Below, in pieces: positions 1 through 7,646 of a DNA stretch of 64,000 nucleotides (the stretch's first letter is position 1; each line of letters opens with the position of its first letter). The notes under the pieces were generated by a model. The model searched no databases and was not told the origin of the DNA. It saw only the letters and a list, made by a program, of their open reading frames with translations. The position numbers were made by a program, and so were the translations under genes. The stretch covers positions 1-64,000 of the forward strand of contig SDZD01000035.1 in the NCBI GenBank assembly GCA_004172935.1, in the 5' to 3' direction. This DNA comes from a bacterium (lineage in GTDB: Bacteria > Armatimonadota > Abditibacteriia > Abditibacteriales > Abditibacteriaceae).

Positions 1-1
1 G

Positions 2-412
2 AGCGAAGGGAACGCGACGCTGCTGGGCGATGCGGCGCATCCCATGATGCAGTACCTCGCGCAGGGCGCGTGCATGGCGCTGGAGGATGCGGTCACGCTC
101 GGTGCGGCCGCGCAGGCCTGCCGCGCCGACGATGGCCGTTTCGACTTGCCGGCCGCTTTCCAGCTCTACAGCGCGGCCCGTGTCGCACGCACTGCGCGCG
201 TCGTGCTGTCGGTGCGCGAGATGGGCCGGCTGTACCACGCGAAGGGCATCGACCGGCTGGTGCGCAACAGCCTGTGGGTCGGCCGCACGCCGGAACGCTT
301 CTACGATGCGGTCGAGTGGCTCTACGCCTGGCGGCCCGAACATTGCCTCGACGATGCCGACGCCCCGACACGCGGGCGCGGCATGATCGGTGCATGCGTC
401 CCCTCTGCATGA
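2..412 (+). CDS. FAD-dependent aromatic monooxygenase, C-terminal fragment
   Basis: The reading frame is open from the window edge and encodes the C-terminal ~136 residues of a class A flavoprotein hydroxylase. The motif GDAAHPMMQYLAQGACMALE is the family's second FAD-binding (GD) motif. The wording of that motif is closest in my memory to 3-hydroxybenzoate 6-monooxygenase / salicylate hydroxylase-like enzymes of Burkholderia-type proteobacteria; the exact substrate is inferred. Such enzymes hydroxylate an aromatic ring using NAD(P)H and O2 in the cytoplasm. The 5' end is missing. Nearly every third codon position is G or C, unlike all other genes in the window, and the following DNA drops abruptly in GC. 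This suggests foreign DNA or an assembly join rather than a resident gene. Confidence 0.8.
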   Translation, partial: SEGNATLLGDAAHPMMQYLAQGACMALEDAVTLGAAAQACRADDGRFDLPAAFQLYSAARVARTARVVLSVREMGRLYHAKGIDRLVRNSLWVGRTPERFYDAVEWLYAWRPEHCLDDADAPTRGRGMIGACVPSA

Positions 413-948
413 AATCAACACAACAGAAACCGCTTATGCCTGGGAGAGATGGAGAAGTGGTAGGGAGGACGACAACGATCTCATTAAGTTGACGATCTGA
501 GTGATCAAATTCAGAGTATACGGTACTATAACACGCATGCCTGCGTGCTTTTAGGCGATGGACGCTAGATAGATTCGCTTTTAAGGAGTCCCACATGACG
601 ACGGGCCGAAAAATTGTTCACCCTCAACTCGGCATTCTCTCTCGCATCACCATCTACTTGCAAGATAAAACGGGGCATGTCTTGCCACACAATATACGAC
701 AGTTTTGGGGTTACTTTGGAGCCGGATGAAGAATTAACAACGCCAAACAGACAAAAAGAGTCACACATGGTGTGGCAAGCCGGGTCCACGAGAGACTGCT
801 CGAAATCGGTGAGTGGTCCCTCTCCACGCAGTGGGGAGGTTAGGAGGGGCCAAAGACGAGAGGCTCCTACAATTCCCCCAAATAAATTGAACCCCATCTC
901 ATATAATCTCGTCTCACTGAAGAGGAAGAGAATGGTGCGCCTGTCAAA
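413..948. other. Non-coding stretch after the monooxygenase fragment
   Basis: No convincing gene is seen. Base composition falls sharply from the monooxygenase fragment. A short hairpin (CACGCA/TGCGTG) lies at 531-546. Around 820-850 a segment resembles the degenerate palindromic 'CCCTCTCC...GGGGAGG' repeats common between genes of many environmental bacteria. The junction between the GC-rich and the resident sequence probably lies at or shortly after 412. Confidence 0.4.
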
Positions 949-1180
949 TTCTCAATAAGCCCTCAAAGATTGAATAAAAATTGATTAATCAATCCTGCCT
1001 ATTTTAAAGGCTTAAACCTGCTCAGAAACACCATTTAATCAATCAAAAATCATTGATTACCCCAAACAATCAATCCTGAAATATCGGCTGCGATTCCCCC
1101 AAAAAAAACATGATTCCACGCTCAAAAATCGCCAATTGCGACAAAAAACTAACCACTAATAACCAACAACTAAAAACTAG
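949..1180. repeat. Dispersed ~230-bp intergenic repeat, copy 1
   Basis: Begins with TTCTCAATAAGC and ends with the heptad-like tail ACTAACCACTAAT...AAAACTAG. It contains the perfect palindrome TTGATTAATCAA and a second inverted pair TAATCAAT...ATTGATTACCCC. A clearly related copy with the same order of blocks lies at 63002-63227. The central part is more diverged than the ends. No coding potential is visible. It may be a non-autonomous mobile or structural repeat; its class is unknown to me. Confidence 0.75.
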
Positions 1181-1183
1181 AAT

Positions 1184-2302
1184 TTAATCTCCCGATTTTC
1201 GCCCCAACTGCTGATACAGAGCATCATAAGCATCCACGCAGTTCTTCAATCCAAACACATCACGAGCGCGCTCACGTCCCCGCTTCCCCATGGAACGAGC
1301 GACATCGGGATTCTCCAGCAAATACCCCATCGCGTCGGCAAACGCCCCCACATTCTCGTTTTCAACCAGAAGTCCGCTTTCACCCTCTGCCACATTTTCC
1401 GGTAGCCCTCCCCACCGAGTCGCGATGACGGGCCGCGCCATCTGAGCCGCTTCAAGCGCCACAAGCGCGAATGGTTCCCGATAGCGCGAAGGCACAACTA
1501 CCATTGTTGCTGTGTTAATCATCGGCGCAATCGCTTCGCGCTCCAATCGCCCTGTGAAAACTACGCTTTGCCCCAATCCCAGTTCGGCGCTCAGCGCTTC
1601 CAAATCGGGCCGAATATGTCCTTCACCCACAACACTCATGCGCGCCAGAGGGTGTCGCTCCAACTGGCGTGCAAAGGCTCGCAGCGCGATGTCAAACCCT
1701 TTCTCCTCCGATAGCCTTCCCATGCACAATATATGCGGCGTTTCAAACGGAAGCGGAGTAGGGGGGAGAGTTGGCATCGCCAACCCGTTATAAATCACCG
1801 ACGACCGCTCCGCTTTTTCAGGCACAGACACCATCACATCATCCAGAGTGGCCCGCGACACCCCGCAAATCCAATCGGCGCTTCGCAAGCACTGCCCGAA
1901 AATGGTGTCAGGTGTGCCCCGTATCCCCGAAAAATCGCTATGAGCGACCATCAATGTTGGGGCTGGATAAGCCTTTTGAGTTCTCAAATGAAAGTAAGGT
2001 GGATGCCCCACAAAGTTGAGATGCACAAGGTCAGGGGCAAACGACGATTTGATGGCCGCAACGCGCTTTTGTAACTCCATTTGCTCTCTGATGTTGCGCG
2101 AAAGAAACGCTGGCAAAAACGGAAGTCGATGGACCGGAATCCCATTCTGTTCGCAGTAGGCGGGCGCGGGCTGGTTGCCAAAATTCGCGATAACCGTGAA
2201 CTCATAGCCCCTTTCCCTCAGTGCCGGAAGCGTCTCTAGCGCCAACACCTCGATGCCCCCGGCATCGGGCCAGTACAGCGAAGTCCAGTACAGAATCTTC
2301 AA
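1184..2302 (-). CDS. Glycosyltransferase family 4 (GT-B fold)
   Basis: Encodes 372 residues with the GT-B layout: an N-terminal Rossmann-like half opening MKILYWTSLYWPDAGGIEV (the glycine-rich start of GT4 enzymes) and a C-terminal nucleotide-sugar half with ILCMGRLSEEKGFD and the retaining-enzyme E-x7-E motif EPFALVALE, followed by PVIATRWGGLPE. It would transfer a sugar from an activated donor to a growing glycan at the cytoplasmic face of the membrane. The start codon overlaps the stop of the upstream GT2 gene by 4 bp (ATGA), implying translational coupling. It is the last gene of a PqqD-kinase-GT2-GT4 operon. Sugar specificity cannot be read from the sequence. Confidence 0.88.
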   Translation of the reverse strand: MKILYWTSLYWPDAGGIEVLALETLPALRERGYEFTVIANFGNQPAPAYCEQNGIPVHRLPFLPAFLSRNIREQMELQKRVAAIKSSFAPDLVHLNFVGHPPYFHLRTQKAYPAPTLMVAHSDFSGIRGTPDTIFGQCLRSADWICGVSRATLDDVMVSVPEKAERSSVIYNGLAMPTLPPTPLPFETPHILCMGRLSEEKGFDIALRAFARQLERHPLARMSVVGEGHIRPDLEALSAELGLGQSVVFTGRLEREAIAPMINTATMVVVPSRYREPFALVALEAAQMARPVIATRWGGLPENVAEGESGLLVENENVGAFADAMGYLLENPDVARSMGKRGRERARDVFGLKNCVDAYDALYQQLGRKSGD

Positions 2303-3030
2303 CGGTTTTGTTCCTTGTGCTTCATTTGCGCACGTCGAGCGTGCTTACGTTGAATCGACTTTCTCAGCATTTTCACTTTCTCGCTTTGCATCAGTGCGGC
2401 ATTGTGCGCAAGCCCGCTCTCATGCTGCCGATAAAGTAGTGTGACCCGCTCGCGAAGCGGCATGACAACTCCCCTTTCCTCAGCGCGTAGTAGCCAATCG
2501 AGGTCTTCCTGCGCCCTCAGCTCTTCATCAAAAAAGCCCACCCTCTCCACAGTCGCGCGCGTTTGCGCATTCGCAGTCACCAGCGATAGCGCGATAGGAG
2601 CTTCTTGCCCATGCCAACCCCCATCTACTTCGCTTCGCCGCATATATTGCGCCATGCCCCGCACCATCACCATCTCACCATGTTGTTGGCGCAGTGCCTT
2701 CAACTCTTCCTCAAAAAATGTCAGCGTCCCTTCTGGATATTCGTCATCGGCATCCATAAAGCAAACGAACTCGCCGCGACACCGACGAATACCAGCATTG
2801 CGAGCGTTCGACACCCCGCCATTTTCCTGCTTGATAATCCGAACCTCATTATGGCGCTGTGCCAGTTCGCGCGCGATTTCGCCGCTACCATCCGTCGAGC
2901 CATCGTCCACGATGATGATCTCTACCGCTTTAATGCCCTGTCGCAACACGCTCGCTACTGCCATCTCCAAATACGGAGCGGCATTATAAAGCGGAATGAT
3001 AACGCTAAACAGCGGCGAAGATTCGGTCAT
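2299..3030 (-). CDS. Glycosyltransferase family 2 (GT-A fold)
   Basis: Encodes 243 residues with a GT2 catalytic domain: FSVIIPLYNAAPYLEMAV at the start, the donor-binding VDDGSTDGS at about residues 41-49, NGGVSNARNAGI, and the metal-binding DxD equivalent FMDADDEYPEG at about 92-102. The C-terminal ~60 residues are basic. GT2 enzymes are inverting transferases that use nucleotide-diphospho-sugars at the inner face of the cytoplasmic membrane. It starts 2 bp after the stop of the HprK-like gene and overlaps the GT4 gene by 4 bp, so it is part of the same operon. The acceptor is unknown. Confidence 0.88.
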   Translation of the reverse strand: MTESSPLFSVIIPLYNAAPYLEMAVASVLRQGIKAVEIIIVDDGSTDGSGEIARELAQRHNEVRIIKQENGGVSNARNAGIRRCRGEFVCFMDADDEYPEGTLTFFEEELKALRQQHGEMVMVRGMAQYMRRSEVDGGWHGQEAPIALSLVTANAQTRATVERVGFFDEELRAQEDLDWLLRAEERGVVMPLRERVTLLYRQHESGLAHNAALMQSEKVKMLRKSIQRKHARRAQMKHKEQNR

Positions 3031-3032
3031 AA

Positions 3033-4136
3033 CTAGCCTGTCGCTTTCCCGTTCAATTCGGCTATCAGTTCGCCCAGAACGCGCGGAATCTGCTTCCAGT
3101 CGCTGCCCGATTCCAATGCATAAGCGGGCAACGATTTAACAAGTGCCCCCATGCGCCCGAACTTCTCCGCCTCGGCTCCCGGCAATTGGAATAGCGTGCT
3201 TGGTGCCAGCGCCAACATCGCCTGAGCCTGCCCAATGCGCCGCACCCTCGTCTCGATTTGCGGCGTTACGCGAGGCACTATAATGGCTCGCAACGGGAAT
3301 CCCTTGCTTATCTTCTCCGGGAAATAGGAGTGCAAAAAATACAGCGCCTTTTGTGTGTCCAAAATCGCCGAGTGCTGCGCCGAGGCGATAATCGGATGCT
3401 TGCTCACGTCGGGAGCATTCACCTTCCCCGAACTGTACAGGCTATAGAAATAAGGCTCCGGCTCACTGCCGACCAACCCATAATCGTCGGCGGCATACAT
3501 CAGCGGCGAATCAAGGCAGCAAAGCGTCGCCGTCGATTTGCCCGAACCGCCTTTGCCCACCAGCAACACGCCGCCCTCTGGCGTCCCGACTGCCCCACCA
3601 TGCACCAACATCCGGTTATTCTGCGCCATCCACTGATGCAAAAGTACCAGCAACGGCGAACCGCACTGGTAGGCTGGTAACTGAGCCGCATCGCGAATCC
3701 AAAAATACCCCTGATTCGATTCAATATCCAGTACGCTCAGAATTTTTTTGACCGACTCGTAGGAAACTTGGATGCGGCTGTTCACATAGTCGCGCACGCT
3801 GCAACGCGGCAAACAATCGGCGGGCGCCCACGGCGGCGGCGGCAAGTAGGTATTCGTCGAAGCGCTGTCCCACAACCCCACCGAAAGGTCGAAGTGGCTC
3901 TGCGGCTCTATCCGCAAATGCGCGAACGCCGAAGTCAAAAGCTCCACCATTGCCCGCCCCGCGAACTGCAATCGAACGCAGTAACCCCCAATAGAATAAA
4001 AACGCTCAACTATTTCGCCCGAACCCTCGGCGGCGCGCTCGAAATTGTCCCGCATCGTTTCAAAAAAAACGAGCGGTTGCTCCGATGGGGAATCCACAGG
4101 TGCCAACTGTTCGGCGACTTTAGGAAGCGGAGTCAC
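3033..4136 (-). CDS. HprK-related serine kinase-like P-loop protein
   Basis: The protein has a Walker A loop VGKGGSGKSTATL preceded by LVHGGAVGTPEGG, and YAADDYGLVG in the position of the HPr kinase/phosphorylase active-site loop. This matches the HprK-related kinases encoded next to PqqD-like proteins rather than genuine HPr kinases. I prefer a GTG start at 4136, preceded by GGAG 7 nt upstream; it overlaps the end of the PqqD gene by 17 bp. An ATG at 4208 would extend the protein to 391 residues but overlap PqqD by 89 bp. Its target is unknown. By context it may phosphorylate or gate a peptide or polysaccharide intermediate handled by PqqD and the downstream glycosyltransferases. Confidence 0.75.
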   Translation of the reverse strand: MTPLPKVAEQLAPVDSPSEQPLVFFETMRDNFERAAEGSGEIVERFYSIGGYCVRLQFAGRAMVELLTSAFAHLRIEPQSHFDLSVGLWDSASTNTYLPPPPWAPADCLPRCSVRDYVNSRIQVSYESVKKILSVLDIESNQGYFWIRDAAQLPAYQCGSPLLVLLHQWMAQNNRMLVHGGAVGTPEGGVLLVGKGGSGKSTATLCCLDSPLMYAADDYGLVGSEPEPYFYSLYSSGKVNAPDVSKHPIIASAQHSAILDTQKALYFLHSYFPEKISKGFPLRAIIVPRVTPQIETRVRRIGQAQAMLALAPSTLFQLPGAEAEKFGRMGALVKSLPAYALESGSDWKQIPRVLGELIAELNGKATG

Positions 4137-4611
4137 TCTTTGTCTCCGCTGCTGGAGCTGCTTTCGCGTGAGGCCAGCCCATCTCGTCCACTTCATGAAT
4201 CGGGTCAAGCAGCAGCAAATCCTCCATATCGGTGAACTTGCTCACCGAGGGCTTCTGGAAAACTGGACGAGTCGTGACATCACTGTCTGCGATGGGAGCG
4301 CCAGAAACATCCTCTTCCGCGCTTTCCTCGTCGCTGCGAATAAGCAAACCTTCCTGCTCCAACTCGCCCACCAACTCTTTAATCGCCTCTTCGATGGTCG
4401 CCGAGTCGCCCTGATACTGCTGTTTCGTCTTCTCGATGATACGCTGTAGCGAATTTTGCTCTTGTAAAAGTGTCCAGATGCCAAGGGCAACTTCATCTAA
4501 CGCGAAGTAACTCCCGCTCACCATATTAATCACGATCACTTCATCGTCAAAACTTTCAAAAACGGCGTTAGAACTCACTTTATATATCGGATTTGCTTCG
4601 ATTGGCGTCAC
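4120..4611 (-). CDS. PqqD family peptide-chaperone-like protein
   Basis: About 163 residues from a GTG start at 4611, which has AGAGGA about 7 nt upstream. The N-terminal 90 residues match the PqqD winged-helix fold: NPIYKVSSNAVFESFDDEVIVINMVSGSYFALDE then GIWTLL and an acidic helical stretch ending in EGLLIR. PqqD proteins bind precursor peptides or partner enzymes in RiPP pathways. Related proteins also occur in polysaccharide clusters next to HprK-like kinases. The C-terminal 70 residues are acidic and probably disordered. The frame stays open further upstream but would run into the divergent SDR gene, so that extension is rejected. No RiPP precursor gene is visible nearby. Confidence 0.75.
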   Translation of the reverse strand: MTPIEANPIYKVSSNAVFESFDDEVIVINMVSGSYFALDEVALGIWTLLQEQNSLQRIIEKTKQQYQGDSATIEEAIKELVGELEQEGLLIRSDEESAEEDVSGAPIADSDVTTRPVFQKPSVSKFTDMEDLLLLDPIHEVDEMGWPHAKAAPAAETKSDSAS

Positions 4612-4696
4612 GCTATGTCCTCTTATCAGGAAGAATTTAACATAGTGCTTCCGCCAACAGAAGTTCAGTCGCGCAATACAGTGAGGTGTTGAGCGA
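4612..4696. promoter_or_regulatory. Divergent promoter region between PqqD operon and SDR gene
   Basis: This 85-bp gap separates two outward-facing genes, so it must hold promoters for both transcription units. No clear operator could be picked out by eye. Confidence 0.4.
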
Positions 4697-5572
4697 GTGT
4701 CATACTCGAACCAAAGCATGGAACAGCTTCTGGCAGGAAAAAATGTCTTCATCACCGGGGCTGGAGCCAACATTGGACGGGCCATCGCCTTAGAAATGGC
4801 AGAGCAGGGGGCCAATATCTACTTCGCTGAAATAGACGCCGCCCGTAGCGCGGCTCTGGAACAGGAATTACAGGCCAATGGCACCACGACACAGGGCTTT
4901 GTCTGCGACGTTTCCCGTGCCACCACCATCGAAGACATCCTCCAACAACTAAATCAGCGACAGGTCGCTATCGACATACTGGTGAACAATGTGGGCATAA
5001 CCGATGTGCCCCGCGAAGCCACGCTCCAATCTTTCGAAACATGGCAACAGGTGATGGATACCAATGTCTTAGGCCCGCTCTACCTCTCCCGCATCGTTGC
5101 CCAGAATATGATTGACCGGGGCACGGCTGGCAGCATCCTCTTCATCACTTCCGTCCATCAGTGGGTCTATCATGGCAGCGAGGTCTACAGCGCCACCAAA
5201 GCCGGACTCGGAATGATTATCGACGAATTGGCGGTTCTGCTGGCTCAGCATAACATCCGCGTCAATGGCATCGCCCCTGGCAGTTGTATCGAAGCCCCCG
5301 ACGGTCTGCCCATAAGGAACAACGGCACCCCCTTATATCACGAGTCTGTCAAACCCTGTTACATCGGTAGGGCTGCTGTCTTTCTGAGTTCCGATTACTT
5401 CTCCCGTCACACCACGGGCGCCGTCCTTAAAATCGACGGTGGTTTGTCGCTCTACGCCTTCAATAACCGCGACATCATTTGCCCGCCCGTTACCCCTTCA
5501 TTCCCTCGTGCCCGTCGCCTCGCGCGACGCGGGCTTAACTACCTCGGCAAAATTCGCCGGCTCTCCGAATAA
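4697..5572 (+). CDS. Short-chain dehydrogenase/reductase
   Basis: A classical SDR of about 291 residues from a GTG at 4697, or 284 from the ATG at 4718; neither has a strong Shine-Dalgarno. It carries the cofactor motif TGAGANIGRA, the NNVG motif after the fourth strand, and the catalytic Ser-Tyr-Lys set in FITSVHQ...EVYSATKAG, then the PG motif in NGIAPGS and the C-terminal DGG. It would oxidise or reduce a hydroxyl/keto group using NAD(P)(H) in the cytoplasm. It is divergent from the PqqD operon and 8 bp upstream of the nucleotidyltransferase-like gene, suggesting sugar or lipid tailoring in the same pathway. The substrate is not deducible. Confidence 0.88.
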   Translation: MSYSNQSMEQLLAGKNVFITGAGANIGRAIALEMAEQGANIYFAEIDAARSAALEQELQANGTTTQGFVCDVSRATTIEDILQQLNQRQVAIDILVNNVGITDVPREATLQSFETWQQVMDTNVLGPLYLSRIVAQNMIDRGTAGSILFITSVHQWVYHGSEVYSATKAGLGMIIDELAVLLAQHNIRVNGIAPGSCIEAPDGLPIRNNGTPLYHESVKPCYIGRAAVFLSSDYFSRHTTGAVLKIDGGLSLYAFNNRDIICPPVTPSFPRARRLARRGLNYLGKIRRLSE

Positions 5573-5580
5573 ATCCTTCC

Positions 5581-6762
5581 ATGACTCCAGACCCGAAAGC
5601 AACGGGCGGTTGCTGGCCGACCCCCACTCAAGAACTCCTACTACGTGCCGCTTTAATAGATGGAGAGAAGGCCGTCGAGCTATGGCAACAGTGGCACCAG
5701 CAAACCGACATCGAAAACCTCGATTCCAGTTCATCGCGCCTGTTGCCGCTTCTGCTCTGCAATCTAGAAAAGCAGGGCGTGCCGCGCTCACACCTCACCC
5801 GCTACAAAAGTGTCAGTCGCTATTACTGGCTAAAAAACCAACTTCTCTTCGAGCAAGCCAAGCACTTAGTTCTGCTTTTGGAAGACAATGGCATCCCCAC
5901 TCTCATCCTTAACGGCGGCGCCATCATTCCGCTCTACTATCCCAAGAGTCCCGCCCGCCCAATGGACGATTTCGATATTCTCGTTCCCTCCCGCGAAGCC
6001 TCGCGTGCCTTCGACCTGTTGTTGGCTAACGACTACCGTTTAAAAGTTTGGAAAAGCGCGGTTGCTCCTTCAGAGCAGTTCTATTCTGTTCTCCATGCCC
6101 ATACCTTCTACTACCAGCAAGACCCCCGCTCTGCTAAGCACAACTTCGATGTTCACCAGCATGTCTTTCCTCAAAGTTTTACTCCCGATGCCGACGATGA
6201 GTTTTGGGATGCCGCCGTTCCCTTCGAGTTCGAAGGCATCTCCTCCCGCGCGCTCTGTCCTGAAGATATGTTGCTGCATATGTGCGCTCATGGCGTCTAC
6301 TGGGCTGACGTGCCGCCGCTGCGTTGGATTGCAGATGCCACTTTGATATTGCGCGCCACCCCTGAATTCGATTGGAACCGCCTCGTCGCCCAGACCAAGC
6401 GCTTAGGCTTGTCCGGCCCAGTGCATCAAGCGCTGAAATACCTGCATCGCCTTGACCTTGACATCTCCGTTTCCCCTGACGCTATCCGCCAACTCGCAGC
6501 CATTCCCACCTCGCGCGCCCAGCGCCGCGAATGGCGAGTCTTCACCCGCCCCCGCGCCTCACATTCGCTTGCGCTCAAATTCTGGTTGCGAACCCGCGCC
6601 TACGCGCGCTGGAACGCGGCCAACCCCGCATGGAAGCGTCCCTTTACGTTTCCGCGCTACATGCAGTTTCTCTGGGGTTTCGACTCGTTCTCCAAAGTCC
6701 CTTCTTATGGCCTGAAGCGCTTCTATTCTATTGCTCGCTCAAAAATCAGTGGCAAAGGTTAA
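5581..6762 (+). CDS. Nucleotidyltransferase-fold protein (NTP_transf_5-like)
   Basis: The 393-residue product has the pattern LILNGGAIIPLYYPKSPARPMDDFDILV, where GG and DxD are the hallmarks of the polymerase-beta-like nucleotidyltransferase fold, followed by FDVHQHVF and an EDMLLHMCAHG segment. This fits the uncharacterised NTase family (Pfam NTP_transf_5) often found in exopolysaccharide clusters with PqqD and HprK-related kinases. The protein is presumably cytosolic. It follows the SDR by 8 bp and is probably co-transcribed. Its 3' end overlaps the convergent GNAT gene by 24 bp. The transferred nucleotide and acceptor are unknown. Confidence 0.8.
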   Translation: MTPDPKATGGCWPTPTQELLLRAALIDGEKAVELWQQWHQQTDIENLDSSSSRLLPLLLCNLEKQGVPRSHLTRYKSVSRYYWLKNQLLFEQAKHLVLLLEDNGIPTLILNGGAIIPLYYPKSPARPMDDFDILVPSREASRAFDLLLANDYRLKVWKSAVAPSEQFYSVLHAHTFYYQQDPRSAKHNFDVHQHVFPQSFTPDADDEFWDAAVPFEFEGISSRALCPEDMLLHMCAHGVYWADVPPLRWIADATLILRATPEFDWNRLVAQTKRLGLSGPVHQALKYLHRLDLDISVSPDAIRQLAAIPTSRAQRREWRVFTRPRASHSLALKFWLRTRAYARWNAANPAWKRPFTFPRYMQFLWGFDSFSKVPSYGLKRFYSIARSKISGKG

Positions 6763-7236
6763 GGGGTTTGATAACACAAACTTCCAGCAAAAAAGCGGGC
6801 CGTCCTCTTCATCTAATCGCTCGCCCACACGGCTAAAGCTATTGTGTTCCAACACCTTTTGCGAAGGCAGATTATCCACCGCTGTTTCGACCAAAACCTC
6901 CCGAATCAAGGGATGATTTTCTGCCCAGCACAGAAAATCTCGGACCGCACGACTGCAAACACCGCGACCTCGCCGCGATGGTGCGACTCCATATCCGATT
7001 TCAGCCGCGCCACTGGTGGGCAAGGTTTTGGTAATCGAAAGCAACCCCACGATTTCCTCGTTCTCAACGATCATCCATGCCGCGTGCCCGATGCTTTGGC
7101 GAATCGGGTTCGCAAGTAGGCGCAGCATTCCCAGCACTTCTGGCGTTTCCACTCCCCCCGGCGGCAGCTTCAACCCTGCGGGGACACCTCCTCCTATCAA
7201 TGTCTCGAAATCGTGGTCGTTGGCTTCAATTAACAT
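6739..7236 (-). CDS. GNAT family N-acetyltransferase
   Basis: Encodes 165 residues with GNAT features: a central strand WMIVENEEIVGLLSI, then EIGYGVAPSRRGRGVCSRAV containing the acetyl-CoA pyrophosphate loop (R/Q-x-x-G-x-G/A), and the late strand VLVETAVDNLPSQKVLEHNSF typical of RimJ/RimL-like members. It would acetylate an amine (protein N-terminus or small molecule) with acetyl-CoA in the cytosol. It lies 32 bp downstream of the CsaA-like gene on the same strand, so co-transcription is likely. The 3' end overlaps the nucleotidyltransferase gene tail to tail. Confidence 0.85.
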   Translation of the reverse strand: MLIEANDHDFETLIGGGVPAGLKLPPGGVETPEVLGMLRLLANPIRQSIGHAAWMIVENEEIVGLLSITKTLPTSGAAEIGYGVAPSRRGRGVCSRAVRDFLCWAENHPLIREVLVETAVDNLPSQKVLEHNSFSRVGERLDEEDGPLFCWKFVLSNPLTFATDF

Positions 7237-7268
7237 GTCTCTTGATATTTCCCAGTCTGTTGTTCCGT

Positions 7269-7607
7269 TTAAGCAACCTTGGCACCGTTCTCAACGGCAG
7301 TTTGAGGCTGCAAAAGCACTGTGCCGTTTTGCTCACTGACCGCCGCCAATACGAGAACCTCCGAACGAACACCGGCCACGAGTTTGACTGGAAAGTTAAT
7401 GATAGCCACAATCTGCTTTCCCAACAAATCAGGCGCCTCATAATTTTCGGTGATTTGTGCCGAGGTCGTTTTTATGCCGAGTTCCCCGAAGTCCACCTTC
7501 AACACATAAGCCGCTTTGCGCGCTTTGGTGTTGAGTTGCGCCGAAATCACGGTGCCCACGCGCACATCAACTCGCTGAAAGTGCTTGAAATCTATCTCAT
7601 CGCTCAT
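7269..7607 (-). CDS. csaA: CsaA-like tRNA-binding domain protein
   Basis: Encodes 112 residues composed of a single tRNA-binding OB-fold (EMAP-II/Arc1p type): FQRVDVRVGTVISAQ, KAAYVLKVDFGELGIKTTSAQIT and GKQIVAIINFPVKLVAGVRSEVL. Size and wording match bacterial CsaA (about 110 residues), which binds tRNA and has been described as an export chaperone in Bacillus. It is a cytosolic homodimer in known cases. It is followed by the GNAT gene on the same strand. Confidence 0.85.
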   Translation of the reverse strand: MSDEIDFKHFQRVDVRVGTVISAQLNTKARKAAYVLKVDFGELGIKTTSAQITENYEAPDLLGKQIVAIINFPVKLVAGVRSEVLVLAAVSEQNGTVLLQPQTAVENGAKVA

Positions 7608-7646
7608 TGCTTTTCTTGTGCGCGAGTTTAAGTCGCCGCGCGCCCG

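Noticed and set aside
614-958. 114-codon frame after the monooxygenase fragment
   Set aside because: Composition is not protein-like; it crosses palindromic repeat sequence and the start of the dispersed repeat.
4612-4815. N-terminal extension of the PqqD-like protein to 4815
   Set aside because: The extension has no PqqD similarity, lies antisense to the start of the SDR gene, and a GTG at 4611 has a good AGAGGA ribosome-binding site.
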